Below, in pieces: positions 55,309 to 63,383 of a DNA stretch of 64,000 bases. The notes under the pieces are model-generated. The model made no database searches. It saw only the letters and a list, made by a program, of their open reading frames with translations, and was not told the origin of the DNA. Made by a program: the position numbers and the translations under genes. Numbering within the stretch: position 1 is the first letter of the stretch; every line of letters starts with the position of its first letter. The stretch is from Albimonas marina (GTDB taxonomy: Bacteria; Pseudomonadota; Alphaproteobacteria; Rhodobacterales; Rhodobacteraceae): contig NZ_JARHUC010000003.1 in the NCBI RefSeq assembly GCF_029223255.1, positions 496,001 through 560,000 on the forward strand, written 5' to 3'.

Positions 55309-55354
55309 GAAATGTGGATTTCTCTGCCATTGACACATGAAAGAATTCTTTCAT
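55309..55354. promoter_or_regulatory. Candidate RpiR operators
   Basis: A perfect 18-bp palindrome ATGAAAGAATTCTTTCAT lies at 55337-55354 and a second dyad GAAAT-GTGG-ATTTC at 55309-55322, 18-46 bases before the regulator start. Their AT-rich sequence stands out in this GC-rich DNA. GAAA...TTTC symmetry is known for RpiR-type sites. Confidence 0.65.
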
Positions 55355-55734
55355 CGTGGACGCAAGGCTCGCGGCGGTCCCCAGACCCGCCCCGACCCGC
55401 AGGCCCCGTCCACCCGCACCGTCCCCCAGTCGGTTCGGGATGAGATTCCGGTAGCTTGTACACCGGGGACCTGCGCGCCCGCGTAGCTTGCCGGGGCGCT
55501 TGCATGGTTGGGAACACGGCGGCCCCCAGCCGCCTTCGGGCGACCCCAGAGCCCGAGCGTTCCCTGCCGGCGGAACGACGCCGGGCGCCCCCACGCCCGG
55601 CGTCGTGCTTTGCGGACGCGTCCCTGTTCCGCGGTCGGTGCAGCGACGGCGGGCGGGACGCGTCGGTTCGCGCTTCGATCCTCGGCCGACCCGCGGTAGA
55701 CTGCCCCCCCTCGACAGCGGGCGCGGAGCGCGTG
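55355..55734 (+). ncRNA. Candidate structured RNA ending at an orphan terminator (55493-55606) in a gene-free gap
   Basis: No coding sequence is supported between the divergent RpiR and globin genes. The plus strand can fold into GGGAAC (55512-55517) paired with GTTCCC (55558-55563), enclosing the hairpins GGCGGC/GCCGCC and TCGGGC/GCCCGA. It then forms a perfect 13-bp hairpin ACGACGCCGGGCG / CGCCCGGCGTCGT at 55575-55606, followed by GCTTTG. That last hairpin has no upstream gene to terminate. GTAGCTTG followed by CCGGGG occurs twice, at 55451 and 55493. A small RNA or a leader is possible. Confidence 0.35.
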
Positions 55735-56226
55735 ATGGGCCTCAACGACGAGCAGATCGCGGCGATCCGGGCCACCTGGCCCCCGGTCTTCGCGTCCCGC
55801 GACCTGGCGGCGGGCCTGTTCTACGGGCGGCTGTTCCAGATCTCGCCGGGCAGCCGGGCGCTGTTCACTGGTGATCCGACCGGACAGGGGCGCAAGCTGA
55901 CCGAGACGCTGGCCCATGTGATCGACCATCTCGAGCGGATCGAGGACGTGCGCGGGCCGGTGGTGGAGCTCGCCCGCCGCCATGTCGACTACGGCGTGCG
56001 GCCCGAGGATTACGCGGCCGTCGGGCAGGCGCTGATCTGGATGCTGGAGCGGCTGCTAGGCGAGGGGCTGAGCCACCAGGCCCGCGAGGCCTGGGCCGCG
56101 GCTTACGAGGCGCTGGCCCGGATCATGATCGCGGGGGCCTATCCCGGGGTCGACGCGGCGGGGTTGAGGGAGGCCTCGGACCTGGGCCTCCCGGCGGTTT
56201 CGCGCGCCTCGGATACCGAAAGCTAA
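55735..56226 (+). CDS. Second single-domain globin
   Basis: A 163-residue heme globin related to the one at 25732 (shared LARRHVDYGV and the LFxxxPxxRxLF pattern, here LFQISPGSRALF), with proximal histidine H83. The C-terminal 25 residues are an extra, less ordered tail. GCGGAGCGCG lies before the ATG at 55735; GTG at 55732 is an alternative. It precedes a NarL-type response regulator by 136 bases on the same strand, which suggests linked roles in oxygen or NO response. Confidence 0.9.
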   Translation: MGLNDEQIAAIRATWPPVFASRDLAAGLFYGRLFQISPGSRALFTGDPTGQGRKLTETLAHVIDHLERIEDVRGPVVELARRHVDYGVRPEDYAAVGQALIWMLERLLGEGLSHQAREAWAAAYEALARIMIAGAYPGVDAAGLREASDLGLPAVSRASDTES

Positions 56227-56362
56227 CGCCTGAGCGGCTTTTCTGCGCCGGCTGATTCCCTTTCGGCCGGAGGCGAGACATGGCCCGTTGCGGCGCCGAC
56301 CCGAACCCCGTTCCCCCCGCTTGCGCCGAGGCCGGCCTCCGCGCCGGTCGGGAGCGTCGCCC

Positions 56363-56980
56363 ATGCGCCTGCTGATCGCGGACGACCATGCGCTGGTGCG
56401 CGACGCGCTGAGCGCGTTCCTGGCGCGCGAGCCCGACCTGCAGGTCGAGACCGCCGACAGCCTGCCCGAGGCCGCCGCGCGGATCGAGACGGCGGGGCCC
56501 TTCGACCTGGTGCTGCTGGACTACGAGATGCCGGGGATGGACGGGCTCGCGGGGCTCGAGCGGGCGCTGGGGCTGAACGCCGGGCGGCCGGTGGCGCTGA
56601 TGTCGGGCGCCGCCAGCCGGGAGATCGCGCGGCAGGCGCTGGATGCAGGCGCGGCGGGGTTCCTGCCCAAGACGGTCGCCGCCGCCTCGCTGGTCCACGC
56701 GGTGCGCTTCATGCTGGCGGGGGAGATCTACGCCCCCGTCGCCTTCATGACCGCCCCCGAGCCGGAGGCGGCGATGCATCCGCTGGAGGAGAAGCTGTCG
56801 GAGCGGGAGCGGCAGGTGCTGGGCGGCCTGTGCCGGGGCCTGTCGAACAAGGAGATCGCGCGCGAGCTGACCCTGCAGGAGGTGACGGTGAAGCTGCATG
56901 TGAAGACGCTGTGCCGGAAGCTCGACGCCCGCAACCGCACCCAGGCGGCGATGGTGGCGAAGGAGGCCGGCATCGCCTGA
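56363..56980 (+). CDS. LuxR/NarL-type response regulator
   Basis: A 205-residue two-domain regulator. The receiver domain (1-120) has the acidic pocket in LLIADDHAL, phospho-acceptor D53 in LVLLDYEMPGMDG and the lysine in GFLPKT. The C-terminal HTH (about 142-203) contains LSERERQVLGGLCRGLSNKEIA and VKLHVKTLCRKLDARNRTQA. No histidine kinase is adjacent, so the partner lies elsewhere. GGGAG precedes the ATG at 56363. The only same-strand neighbour is the globin. Confidence 0.93.
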   Translation: MRLLIADDHALVRDALSAFLAREPDLQVETADSLPEAAARIETAGPFDLVLLDYEMPGMDGLAGLERALGLNAGRPVALMSGAASREIARQALDAGAAGFLPKTVAAASLVHAVRFMLAGEIYAPVAFMTAPEPEAAMHPLEEKLSERERQVLGGLCRGLSNKEIARELTLQEVTVKLHVKTLCRKLDARNRTQAAMVAKEAGIA

Positions 56981-57227
56981 CGCGGCCGTCGCAGGCGGGG
57001 GAGGGGCGTCCGGCGCGCGGGCCAGGACGCGCAGCACGATTGTTGACCGCCCTTGGACGAAGGACCTGCGAAAGCGGGGAGGGCGGCGCCGGCGCGGCGA
57101 GGCGGCGACCTGCCCGCGCATTCGCAAGCGGGCTGTCGGCCGCCGATCGGCGGGGGCGTTCGGGGCGCGGGCTCGCCGCCTGGACGTCGATCGCGCCGGG
57201 CGGATCGGCCCCGGCCGGCGGCTGCGC

Positions 57228-57806
57228 TCAGGTACAGACGTCGATGTGCCGCTTGAATTCCAGCGACTTGCGGTGGACGTCGGCGGCGACCTGGCGCAGC
57301 CAGGCCTTGGACTTCCAGCGGCCGCTGCGGAAGCCCGCGTGGCCCTCGTGATAGGCGAGGTACTGGTTGTAGGCGTCGTTCATGTCGATGCCGTCGAGCT
57401 GGTTGCTCTTGGCCATGTACCAGCCCACGAAATCCGCCGAGTCGTCGAAGTCGTCGCGGTCGGCGCCGGAGTTCCCGGTCTCCTTCTTGTACCAGTCCCA
57501 GGTGCCGTCCAGCGCCTGGCTGAAGCCGTAGGCCGAGGAGATGCGGCCGTTGGGAATGAAGCCGAGGATGTATTTCTTCGGCGGCGCCGCGTCGTCGCGG
57601 AAGGAGCTTTCCTTCCAGATGATCGCCATCGCGACATGGGCGGGGGCGTTCCATTTCCGCTCGGCGCGGAAGATCGCCCGCTCCCAGTGGGGGCGGTCGT
57701 CGAAGATCGCGCAGGCGTTCTCGACGTTGTCGGGTTGGGAATCGCTCGCGCAGCCGGAAAGGATCCCCAGCGCCAGGAGCGACGCGGCCGTGACTCGCGC
57801 CATCAT
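57228..57806 (-). CDS. Lytic transglycosylase-like lipoprotein
   Basis: A 192-residue predicted lipoprotein with lipobox LSGC (C19) and an SLT-type lysozyme-fold domain. The catalytic glutamate is E66 in AIIWKESSF, and SSAYGFSQALDGTWDWYKK and YLAYHEGHAGF are the motifs expected after it. It would cleave glycan strands of peptidoglycan without hydrolysis, tethered to the membrane. MM at the start leaves 57806 or 57803 as the first base. TATATT-like sequence about 60 bases upstream may be its -10 region. Confidence 0.88.
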   Translation of the reverse strand: MMARVTAASLLALGILSGCASDSQPDNVENACAIFDDRPHWERAIFRAERKWNAPAHVAMAIIWKESSFRDDAAPPKKYILGFIPNGRISSAYGFSQALDGTWDWYKKETGNSGADRDDFDDSADFVGWYMAKSNQLDGIDMNDAYNQYLAYHEGHAGFRSGRWKSKAWLRQVAADVHRKSLEFKRHIDVCT

Positions 57807-57895
57807 GTCGGGTCCGCCTGTTTCGGTCGGTTGATCGTCTGCTCGTTATTTGCCGTGAATATAGCGCAGTGCGGCCCGACGTTGAAGTGCGAGGT

Positions 57896-58792
57896 TCACA
57901 TCCCCGCGTCCGGCAGCATCAGCGCCAGGGTGAGCGGGATGGTGGCGACCGCGACAAGGGTCGAGACGACGACGGCGCCGGCCACCCGCTCGGGCTCGGC
58001 CGCGTAGCGCTCGGCCATCAGGTAGGAGGTGACGGCGACGGGCATGATCATCTGCAGGATCAGCGCGTGGCTGCCCGAGAGATCGACGCCCAGCGCCATC
58101 GCTGCCCCCCAGCCCGCGACCCCGCAGACCGCGAGGCGCAGGACCGAGAGGACGATCGCCGGCCCCACGCCCTTCACCGTCAGCCGCGCGACCGAGACGC
58201 CCAGCGTCACCAGCATCAGCGGGATCGCCATCTGCCCCGCCAGCTCCAGCGAGCGCATCAGGAACAGCGGCAGGGTCCAGTCCATCAGCGCGAAGATCAT
58301 GCCTAGCGCCGCGCCGTAGAAGATCGGCTGCTTGGCGGCCTCCTTCGGCGAGCCGCCGCCGGAGACGATCCAGACGCCGACGGTGAAGCTGAGGCAGGCC
58401 ATCACCGCGAAGATCACCGCGGCCTGGGCGAGGCCCTCGTCGCCGAAGGCGAACATGGCCACGGGCAGACCCACGTTGCCGGTGTTGCCGAAGGTGAGGG
58501 GGGCGAGCCAGGTGCGGCTGGAGAGGCCCGCGAGGCGCAGCAGGATCCACAGACCCAGTCCCGCGGCGAGATAGGCCAGCAGCGAGGCGCCGGCGAGGCG
58601 GGCGAAAGCGTCGGGGTCGAGCTCTGCGTTGGCGAGCGCGGTGAACAGCAGCGCCGGGACCGAGATCGAGAAACACATGCGCGTGACGAAATCCACGCGA
58701 TACTCGTGCCCCGCCTTCACCCAGCCGAAGCCCACCAGCCCCAGCAGGAACACCGGGGCCACGATCTCGAGCACCTGGATTGCGATGTCCAT
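57896..58792 (-). CDS. AEC-family transporter (auxin efflux carrier type)
   Basis: A 298-residue, ten-helix membrane carrier of the AEC (PIN-like, BASS-related) family. Landmarks are the PALLFTALANAELD region of helix 2, FGNTGNVGLPVAMFAFG after helix 4 and MIMPVAVTSYLMAERY near the C-terminus, the broken-helix motifs of the fold. Known bacterial members export or import malate and other acids; the substrate here is unknown. It is oriented with the lipoprotein gene, 89 bases apart. Confidence 0.9.
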   Translation of the reverse strand: MDIAIQVLEIVAPVFLLGLVGFGWVKAGHEYRVDFVTRMCFSISVPALLFTALANAELDPDAFARLAGASLLAYLAAGLGLWILLRLAGLSSRTWLAPLTFGNTGNVGLPVAMFAFGDEGLAQAAVIFAVMACLSFTVGVWIVSGGGSPKEAAKQPIFYGAALGMIFALMDWTLPLFLMRSLELAGQMAIPLMLVTLGVSVARLTVKGVGPAIVLSVLRLAVCGVAGWGAAMALGVDLSGSHALILQMIMPVAVTSYLMAERYAAEPERVAGAVVVSTLVAVATIPLTLALMLPDAGM

Positions 58793-59033
58793 CGGTCGTC
58801 GGTCCCCTCGTCCCGCATGGGCGACGCCCGGCGGAAACGGGCCTGGCCGGCCGGGCTGTTCAGGTCGCGTTAGCATGGGGCGGACGCGCCGTCGATGCGC
58901 CGCCCGGCGGGGCCCGGGCCGCGGGGGCGCCGATGTTGCGCTGCGGCGCCGCTCTGGACAGCGCGTGAACGATTTCCTAGGTTTGGGGATGGACAATCAT
59001 GCCCAAGAGACTCGGAAGACGGCAGGGACCCCT

Positions 59034-59375
59034 ATGGCCCACAGCCTCATGAACCGCGAAGCCAAGTTCTGCATCGGACAGGTGGTGCGTCACCGCATCC
59101 ATCCGTTCCGCGGCGTCGTGTTCGACGTGGACCCGGAGTTCTCCAACACCGAGGAATGGTGGCAGGCGATCCCGGAGGAGAGCCGGCCCCACAAGGACCA
59201 GCCCTTCTATCACCTGCTGGCCGAGAACGAGACGAGCTACTACCACGCCTACGTCTCGGAGCAGAACCTGCTGCCCGACGACACCGGCGACCCGGTCGAG
59301 CACCCCCAGGTGCACGAGCTGTTCGGGGAGCTTGACGGCGGCCAGTACGAGATCGCCTCGATCCAGACGCACTGA
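59034..59375 (+). CDS. hspQ: Heat shock protein HspQ
   Basis: A 113-residue protein of the HspQ/YccV-like family, which assists degradation of certain proteins by Lon. Conserved segments are FCIGQVVRHRIHPFRGVVFDVDPEF, HKDQPFYHLLAE and YVSEQNLLPDD. AGGGA precedes the ATG at 59034; ATGs at 58989 and 59049 are alternatives. A hairpin with a nearby T-tract follows the stop. Confidence 0.92.
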   Translation: MAHSLMNREAKFCIGQVVRHRIHPFRGVVFDVDPEFSNTEEWWQAIPEESRPHKDQPFYHLLAENETSYYHAYVSEQNLLPDDTGDPVEHPQVHELFGELDGGQYEIASIQTH

Positions 59376-59382
59376 GCCTGCG

Positions 59383-59421
59383 CAGCCTCCGCCCGACGGA
59401 GGCTGACGCTGAAGGTTTTTT
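59383..59421 (+). terminator. Terminator of hspQ
   Basis: A 9-bp stem CAGCCTCCG / CGGAGGCTG, loop CCCGA, then TTTTTT at 59416-59421 ten bases farther on. The spacing is longer than usual. Confidence 0.7.
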
Positions 59422-59442
59422 CTCAACAGATGTGACCGGCGC

Positions 59443-59636
59443 GCGCCCCGGGCTTGGCCCGGGGCCTCCGTGGTTTGCGGGACGCGCCGCTCGCGATGCG
59501 CCGCATTCGATGCGCCGGGACGCTGCGGCGGTCGGGCACGGTGCTGCCGTCCGGCCGAGGCCGGCGCAAACAGTCTCTTTCAGGTTCGTGATGCCGCTCG
59601 CGCCGGGCGGGAGGCCCCGGGTCGAGCCCGGGGCGC
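59443..59636. repeat. Pair of inverted CCCCGGG-hairpin repeats
   Basis: The 27-base unit at 59443-59469 (GCGCCCCGGGCTTGGCCCGG then GGCCTCC) recurs inverted at 59610-59636 with two differences. Each copy is itself a hairpin, CCCCGGG/CCCGGGG. They lie in the 335-base gene-free gap between hspQ and the convergent dipeptidase gene. The unit resembles palindromic intergenic repeats of alphaproteobacteria. Nothing else is seen in the gap. Confidence 0.75.
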
Positions 59637-59710
59637 CGGTAGGTCGAGGAGGCCGGTGCGCTTGGGGGCGTCGGGGCGCCGGCGGGTGCCGTTCCGCTGA
59701 CGGGCGGCGC

Positions 59711-60775
59711 TCAGGCGCCCCAGGTCGCCTTCAACACGCGGGTCCAGTTCTTCCAGCACAGCTTGTCGAGCAGGGCGCCGCCCATGCCGGCCTCGGTCAG
59801 CGCCGTGCGCAGCGAGGGCAGGCCGGCGGCGTCGCCAATGGGGCTGGGGATGCGCGCGCCGTCGAAGTCGGAGCCGAGGCCCACGCGATCCTCTCCCACC
59901 CGCTCGATCAGATAGGCGAAATGGGCGACGAGGTCGTCCAGCGTCTCCATCGCCGCCATGCGCCCGTCGGGCCGCAGGAAGCCGGTGGCGAGGTTCACGC
60001 CCACCATCCCGTCGGTCTCGCGGATCGCGTCGAGCTGGCGGTCGGTCAGGTTGCGGGCGTGGGGGCAGATGGCGTGGGCGTTGGAGTGGGTGGCGACGAG
60101 GGGGCGGCTCGAGACCTCGGCCACGTCCCAGAAGCCTTTCTCGGTCAGGTGGGAGAGATCGATCATGATCCGGCGGCGGTCGCATTCGCGTACCAGCTCG
60201 CGGCCCAGATCGGTCAGGCCTGGGCCGGCGTCGGGCGAGGAGGGGAAGCGGAACGGCGCGCCGTGGCCCCAGATGTTGTTTCGGCTCCAGACCGGGCCGA
60301 GGGAGCGCAGGCCCGCGGCCTCGAGCACGTCGAGGGCGCGGAAGTCGGGGTCGATGGCCTCGGCCCCCTCGATGTGGAGGATCGCGGCGATCCGGCCCTC
60401 GGCGAGGCAGGCCTCGATCTCGGCGGCGGTGCGCACGACGGTCAGCGCGCCGCGGGCCTGGAGGCGCAGGAGGATGCCGGCCTCGGCCATGGTGACCTCG
60501 AGCGCGCGGGCGCGGGAGAGCTCCTCGGGCAGGGGGACGTCGTAGCCGGTCTGGCCCTCCTCCCGCCCGAAGCCCATCGAGAAGCCGTCGTTGGGCACGA
60601 AGCAGGCGAAGAAGCCGCCGCCGAGTCCGCCGGCCTGCATGCGGGGCAGGTCCAGGTGGCCGCCGGCGCCCTCGATGAACAGATCCTCGGGCGACTTGCC
60701 CTCCTCCTCGGCGCGCCAGAGTTTCAGCAGCACGTCGTTGTGGCCGTCGAAGACGGGAGGGGTGGCGCTCATCAT
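59711..60775 (-). CDS. Membrane-dipeptidase family metallopeptidase (M19)
   Basis: Zinc-dependent dipeptidase of 354 residues, related to renal dipeptidase. Metal-site motifs are visible: FDGHNDVLLKLW (first His-x-Asp), LHIEGAEAID (bridging Glu), IDLSHLTEKGFWDV, PLVATHSNAHAICPHARNLTD (His sites) and GLGSDFDGA (Asp). No signal peptide is seen, so it is likely cytosolic. ATG at 60775 or 60772 follows AGGAGACCC. A downstream role with the MFS carrier on the same strand is possible but unproven. Confidence 0.93.
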   Translation of the reverse strand: MMSATPPVFDGHNDVLLKLWRAEEEGKSPEDLFIEGAGGHLDLPRMQAGGLGGGFFACFVPNDGFSMGFGREEGQTGYDVPLPEELSRARALEVTMAEAGILLRLQARGALTVVRTAAEIEACLAEGRIAAILHIEGAEAIDPDFRALDVLEAAGLRSLGPVWSRNNIWGHGAPFRFPSSPDAGPGLTDLGRELVRECDRRRIMIDLSHLTEKGFWDVAEVSSRPLVATHSNAHAICPHARNLTDRQLDAIRETDGMVGVNLATGFLRPDGRMAAMETLDDLVAHFAYLIERVGEDRVGLGSDFDGARIPSPIGDAAGLPSLRTALTEAGMGGALLDKLCWKNWTRVLKATWGA

Positions 60776-60855
60776 GGGTCTCCTGGGGAGGGCGCGGGAA
60801 GATCGCGAGGGGGAGCCTAGGGCGGATCGGGGGCGGAGGAAACCGGGTCGCGCCC

Positions 60856-62097
60856 TCAGGCCCGGCGGCGGGGGAGCAGCAGGAGCGCGCCGGAGAGGGA
60901 GAGCAGGAGCGTGACGGCGAGGGTCGCGTCCGCCCCGCCCAGGGCGCGAAGGGCGCCGCCGAGGGAGGGGGCGGCGGCCATGCCCGAGATCCAGGCGAGG
61001 GCGGCGGCGCCGGAGACTGAGCCGTAGTCCTCGGTCCCCGAGGTCTCGGCCAGCACCACGGGGCGCAGGATGGTGACGGTGCCGATGGCGACGCCCTGCA
61101 GGGCCACGAAGGCCGCCGCGCCGACGAGGCCGAGACCCCAGCCCGCGGTCAGCAGGGCCGCGGAGGCGAGGGCGAGGCCGGTGAGCGCGGCCATGGCGAG
61201 GGTCCGGACAGGCCAGGCGGCGGGGGAGGCGATCAGGGCCAGACGCCCGGCCACCTGCAGCGGCCCCATCGCCGCGGCCACGCCCACCGCGATCGCCGGC
61301 GGCACGCCCTGCGCCGCGAGCAGCGGCAGCATGTGCGCCACGATCACGCCGTGGGAGATCGAGGCCCCGAGGAACGCCGCCACGATCCTCGCGACGCCGG
61401 GCCGGCGCATCGCCGCGCGGATGCTCACCCCGCGGGAGACGGCGGCGCCGGGGGCGCGGGGCGGCGCCTCGCGGTCGATGCGCCGGGCGGACCAGGCGAG
61501 GAGGGGCGCGGCGAGAAAGGCCGAGACCGCCGCCATGCCCAGCGCGGCGCCGCGCCAGCCGAAGGCGGATTCGAGCGCGGCGTTGCCGGGGAAGGAGACC
61601 AGCGTGGCGAAGCCCGCGGTCAGGGTCACGGTCGCGATGGCGCGGCGGGCCTCCAGGCCTCGGGTGCGCGTGAGGAGGGCGAAGCAGGGCTCGTAAAGGC
61701 AGAAGGCCGCCCCTGCGCCCACCACGATCCAGCCGACCAGGAACAGGGGCTGCGCGTTCGACATCGCGACGAGGCACAGGCCCAGCGCGCCCAGCAGCGC
61801 GCCCCCCGGCATCGTCCAGGGCGCGCGGCCCCGATCCACCCAGCGTCCGGAAAGGGGCGCGAGGCAGGCCATGGCGGCGAGCGACAGGGTCAGGCCAAGG
61901 GAGGCGGGGAGCGCAGCCGCGGCGTATTCCGCCTCGAAATGCGGCAGGAGGGCGGAGAAGGAATAGTGCAGCGCCGACCAGGCCAGCAGCTCGCCCAGCG
62001 AGATCAATGCGAGGGCCAGGCGATCGGGGCGCCGCGGCGGGGCGGAGGCGCCTGTCGGGCCCGGCGCCGTCGTCTCCGCCTCGTCGTCTCTGCGCAT
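60856..62097 (-). CDS. MFS transporter
   Basis: A 413-residue major facilitator with about 12 hydrophobic helices. The cytoplasmic loop 2-3 motif appears as PLSGRWVDRGRAPW (A-motif, DRxxR-like). The N-terminus is Ala/Pro-rich with RRDDE and PPRRPD. The pattern resembles monocarboxylate or drug-type carriers; no substrate can be assigned. It precedes the dipeptidase gene by 80 bases and may be co-expressed with it. Confidence 0.88.
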   Translation of the reverse strand: MRRDDEAETTAPGPTGASAPPRRPDRLALALISLGELLAWSALHYSFSALLPHFEAEYAAAALPASLGLTLSLAAMACLAPLSGRWVDRGRAPWTMPGGALLGALGLCLVAMSNAQPLFLVGWIVVGAGAAFCLYEPCFALLTRTRGLEARRAIATVTLTAGFATLVSFPGNAALESAFGWRGAALGMAAVSAFLAAPLLAWSARRIDREAPPRAPGAAVSRGVSIRAAMRRPGVARIVAAFLGASISHGVIVAHMLPLLAAQGVPPAIAVGVAAAMGPLQVAGRLALIASPAAWPVRTLAMAALTGLALASAALLTAGWGLGLVGAAAFVALQGVAIGTVTILRPVVLAETSGTEDYGSVSGAAALAWISGMAAAPSLGGALRALGGADATLAVTLLLSLSGALLLLPRRRA

Positions 62098-62183
62098 GTC
62101 CGTTCCGCTCGCTTGCCGGTCGGCCGGTCGCCGTCCGGCCCATCAGTGACGCGAAGCGGAGCGGGAGGAAAGGGGGCGCGGGA

Positions 62184-63140
62184 TCAGGCGACGGGGTCGC
62201 GGGCCTCGGGCGCGGCGGGTGCGGGGCGGGCGAGCGCCAGCGCCCGCCGCGCGAGGGGGACGACGACGGGCAGGGCCGTGGCGACCAGCACCAGCACGGC
62301 GGGACGGCGGGCGGCGAGGTCGAGGTTCGCGGCCAGGATCCGGTCGGCGGGCAGGCCGGTTAGGAGCTGATACCAGGTCCACTCCACCCCCGCGGTCAGG
62401 GCGGCGGCGAGGATGGCGACGCCGAGGATGCGCAGTTCGGGAAACCCGCGGCCGTCGAAGAGCCGATGCAGCATCAGCGCGGCGAAGAGGCCGAAGAGGA
62501 AGGCGGGCTCTGCCACGTCCAGCTTCTCCTGCAGGGCGAAGTGGGCGAGGGCGAGCAGGGCGATGACGTAGGACAGGCGGTGCAGGCGGCGCCAGTTCGC
62601 GCCCATGCGCCGGATCGCCCGGTCGAAGGAGGTCGCCGACAGCGCGCCGAGCGCCAGCAACGCGGTGAAGCCGATGGCGAGATAGAGGCGCTGCACGATC
62701 TCGGAGGCGACGCGCAGCAGGTGGTACTGCTGCTCGACGATGTAGAGGCCGAAGTGGACGGCGGCGTAGGCGAAGGCGGTCAGGCCGATCAGGCGACGCA
62801 CCTGGGCGAGCCGGCCCCAGCCGGTGATTAGGCGCAGCGGGGTCAGCGCCAGCGACGCGAGCAGGAAGCGCACGGCCCACAGGCCGGTCAGATGCTCCGC
62901 CTGGTGGATCGGCTCGGCGCCGAGCGCGGCGGGACCGAAGACGCCGCCGAGCGCGAGCGCGAGCCAGAGGCCGGGAAGGATCGAGACGGCGAAGCAGGCG
63001 GCGCGCAGCGGCGAGAGGCGCCCGGCGCGGTCGCGCCAGGGCGACCACTCGAGCGCGGTCCGCCGCCAGCCCGCGGCCCGCGCCAGGGGAGGGGCGTTCC
63101 TCGCCTGGGGTCGGGGCGTCTGCGCGTCGGTCGGGGCCAT
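62184..63140 (-). CDS. msrQ: Sulfoxide reductase heme-binding subunit MsrQ (YedZ)
   Basis: Integral membrane b-type cytochrome of 318 residues that feeds quinol electrons to the periplasmic methionine sulfoxide reductase MsrP. The ferric-reductase-like helices contain LTGLWAVRFLLASLALTPLR, GLTAFAYAAVHFGLYI and RLHRLSYVIALLALAHFALQ, with the heme-ligating histidines. The N-terminal 50 residues are an extra cytoplasmic stretch, and the C-terminal part adds two or three helices. MsrP is normally encoded directly upstream, but here the next gene is the divergent rpiA, so msrQ is separated from msrP. Confidence 0.92.
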   Translation of the reverse strand: MAPTDAQTPRPQARNAPPLARAAGWRRTALEWSPWRDRAGRLSPLRAACFAVSILPGLWLALALGGVFGPAALGAEPIHQAEHLTGLWAVRFLLASLALTPLRLITGWGRLAQVRRLIGLTAFAYAAVHFGLYIVEQQYHLLRVASEIVQRLYLAIGFTALLALGALSATSFDRAIRRMGANWRRLHRLSYVIALLALAHFALQEKLDVAEPAFLFGLFAALMLHRLFDGRGFPELRILGVAILAAALTAGVEWTWYQLLTGLPADRILAANLDLAARRPAVLVLVATALPVVVPLARRALALARPAPAAPEARDPVA

Positions 63141-63383
63141 GTCGCCTCCTGCTCGGAGTTGGGTCCTGTCCTCCAGTTACGGCGGATATGGCCCGGGCGC
63201 CTCCCCGTTCACGAAAATGTCGGCGCGGCGGAGCGCGGGGGCGGAGCGGCGCGGCGCCTGTGGTTTCGGGCCGCGATCCGCGCTACATGGGCCGCGAGTC
63301 GGCGGCCCGTAGGGGGCCGCCCCCTCCTGCGTCGGCCGGGAGCCTCCCGGACCCGCGTCGGGGGCAGAGAACAGGAGGGCGCC

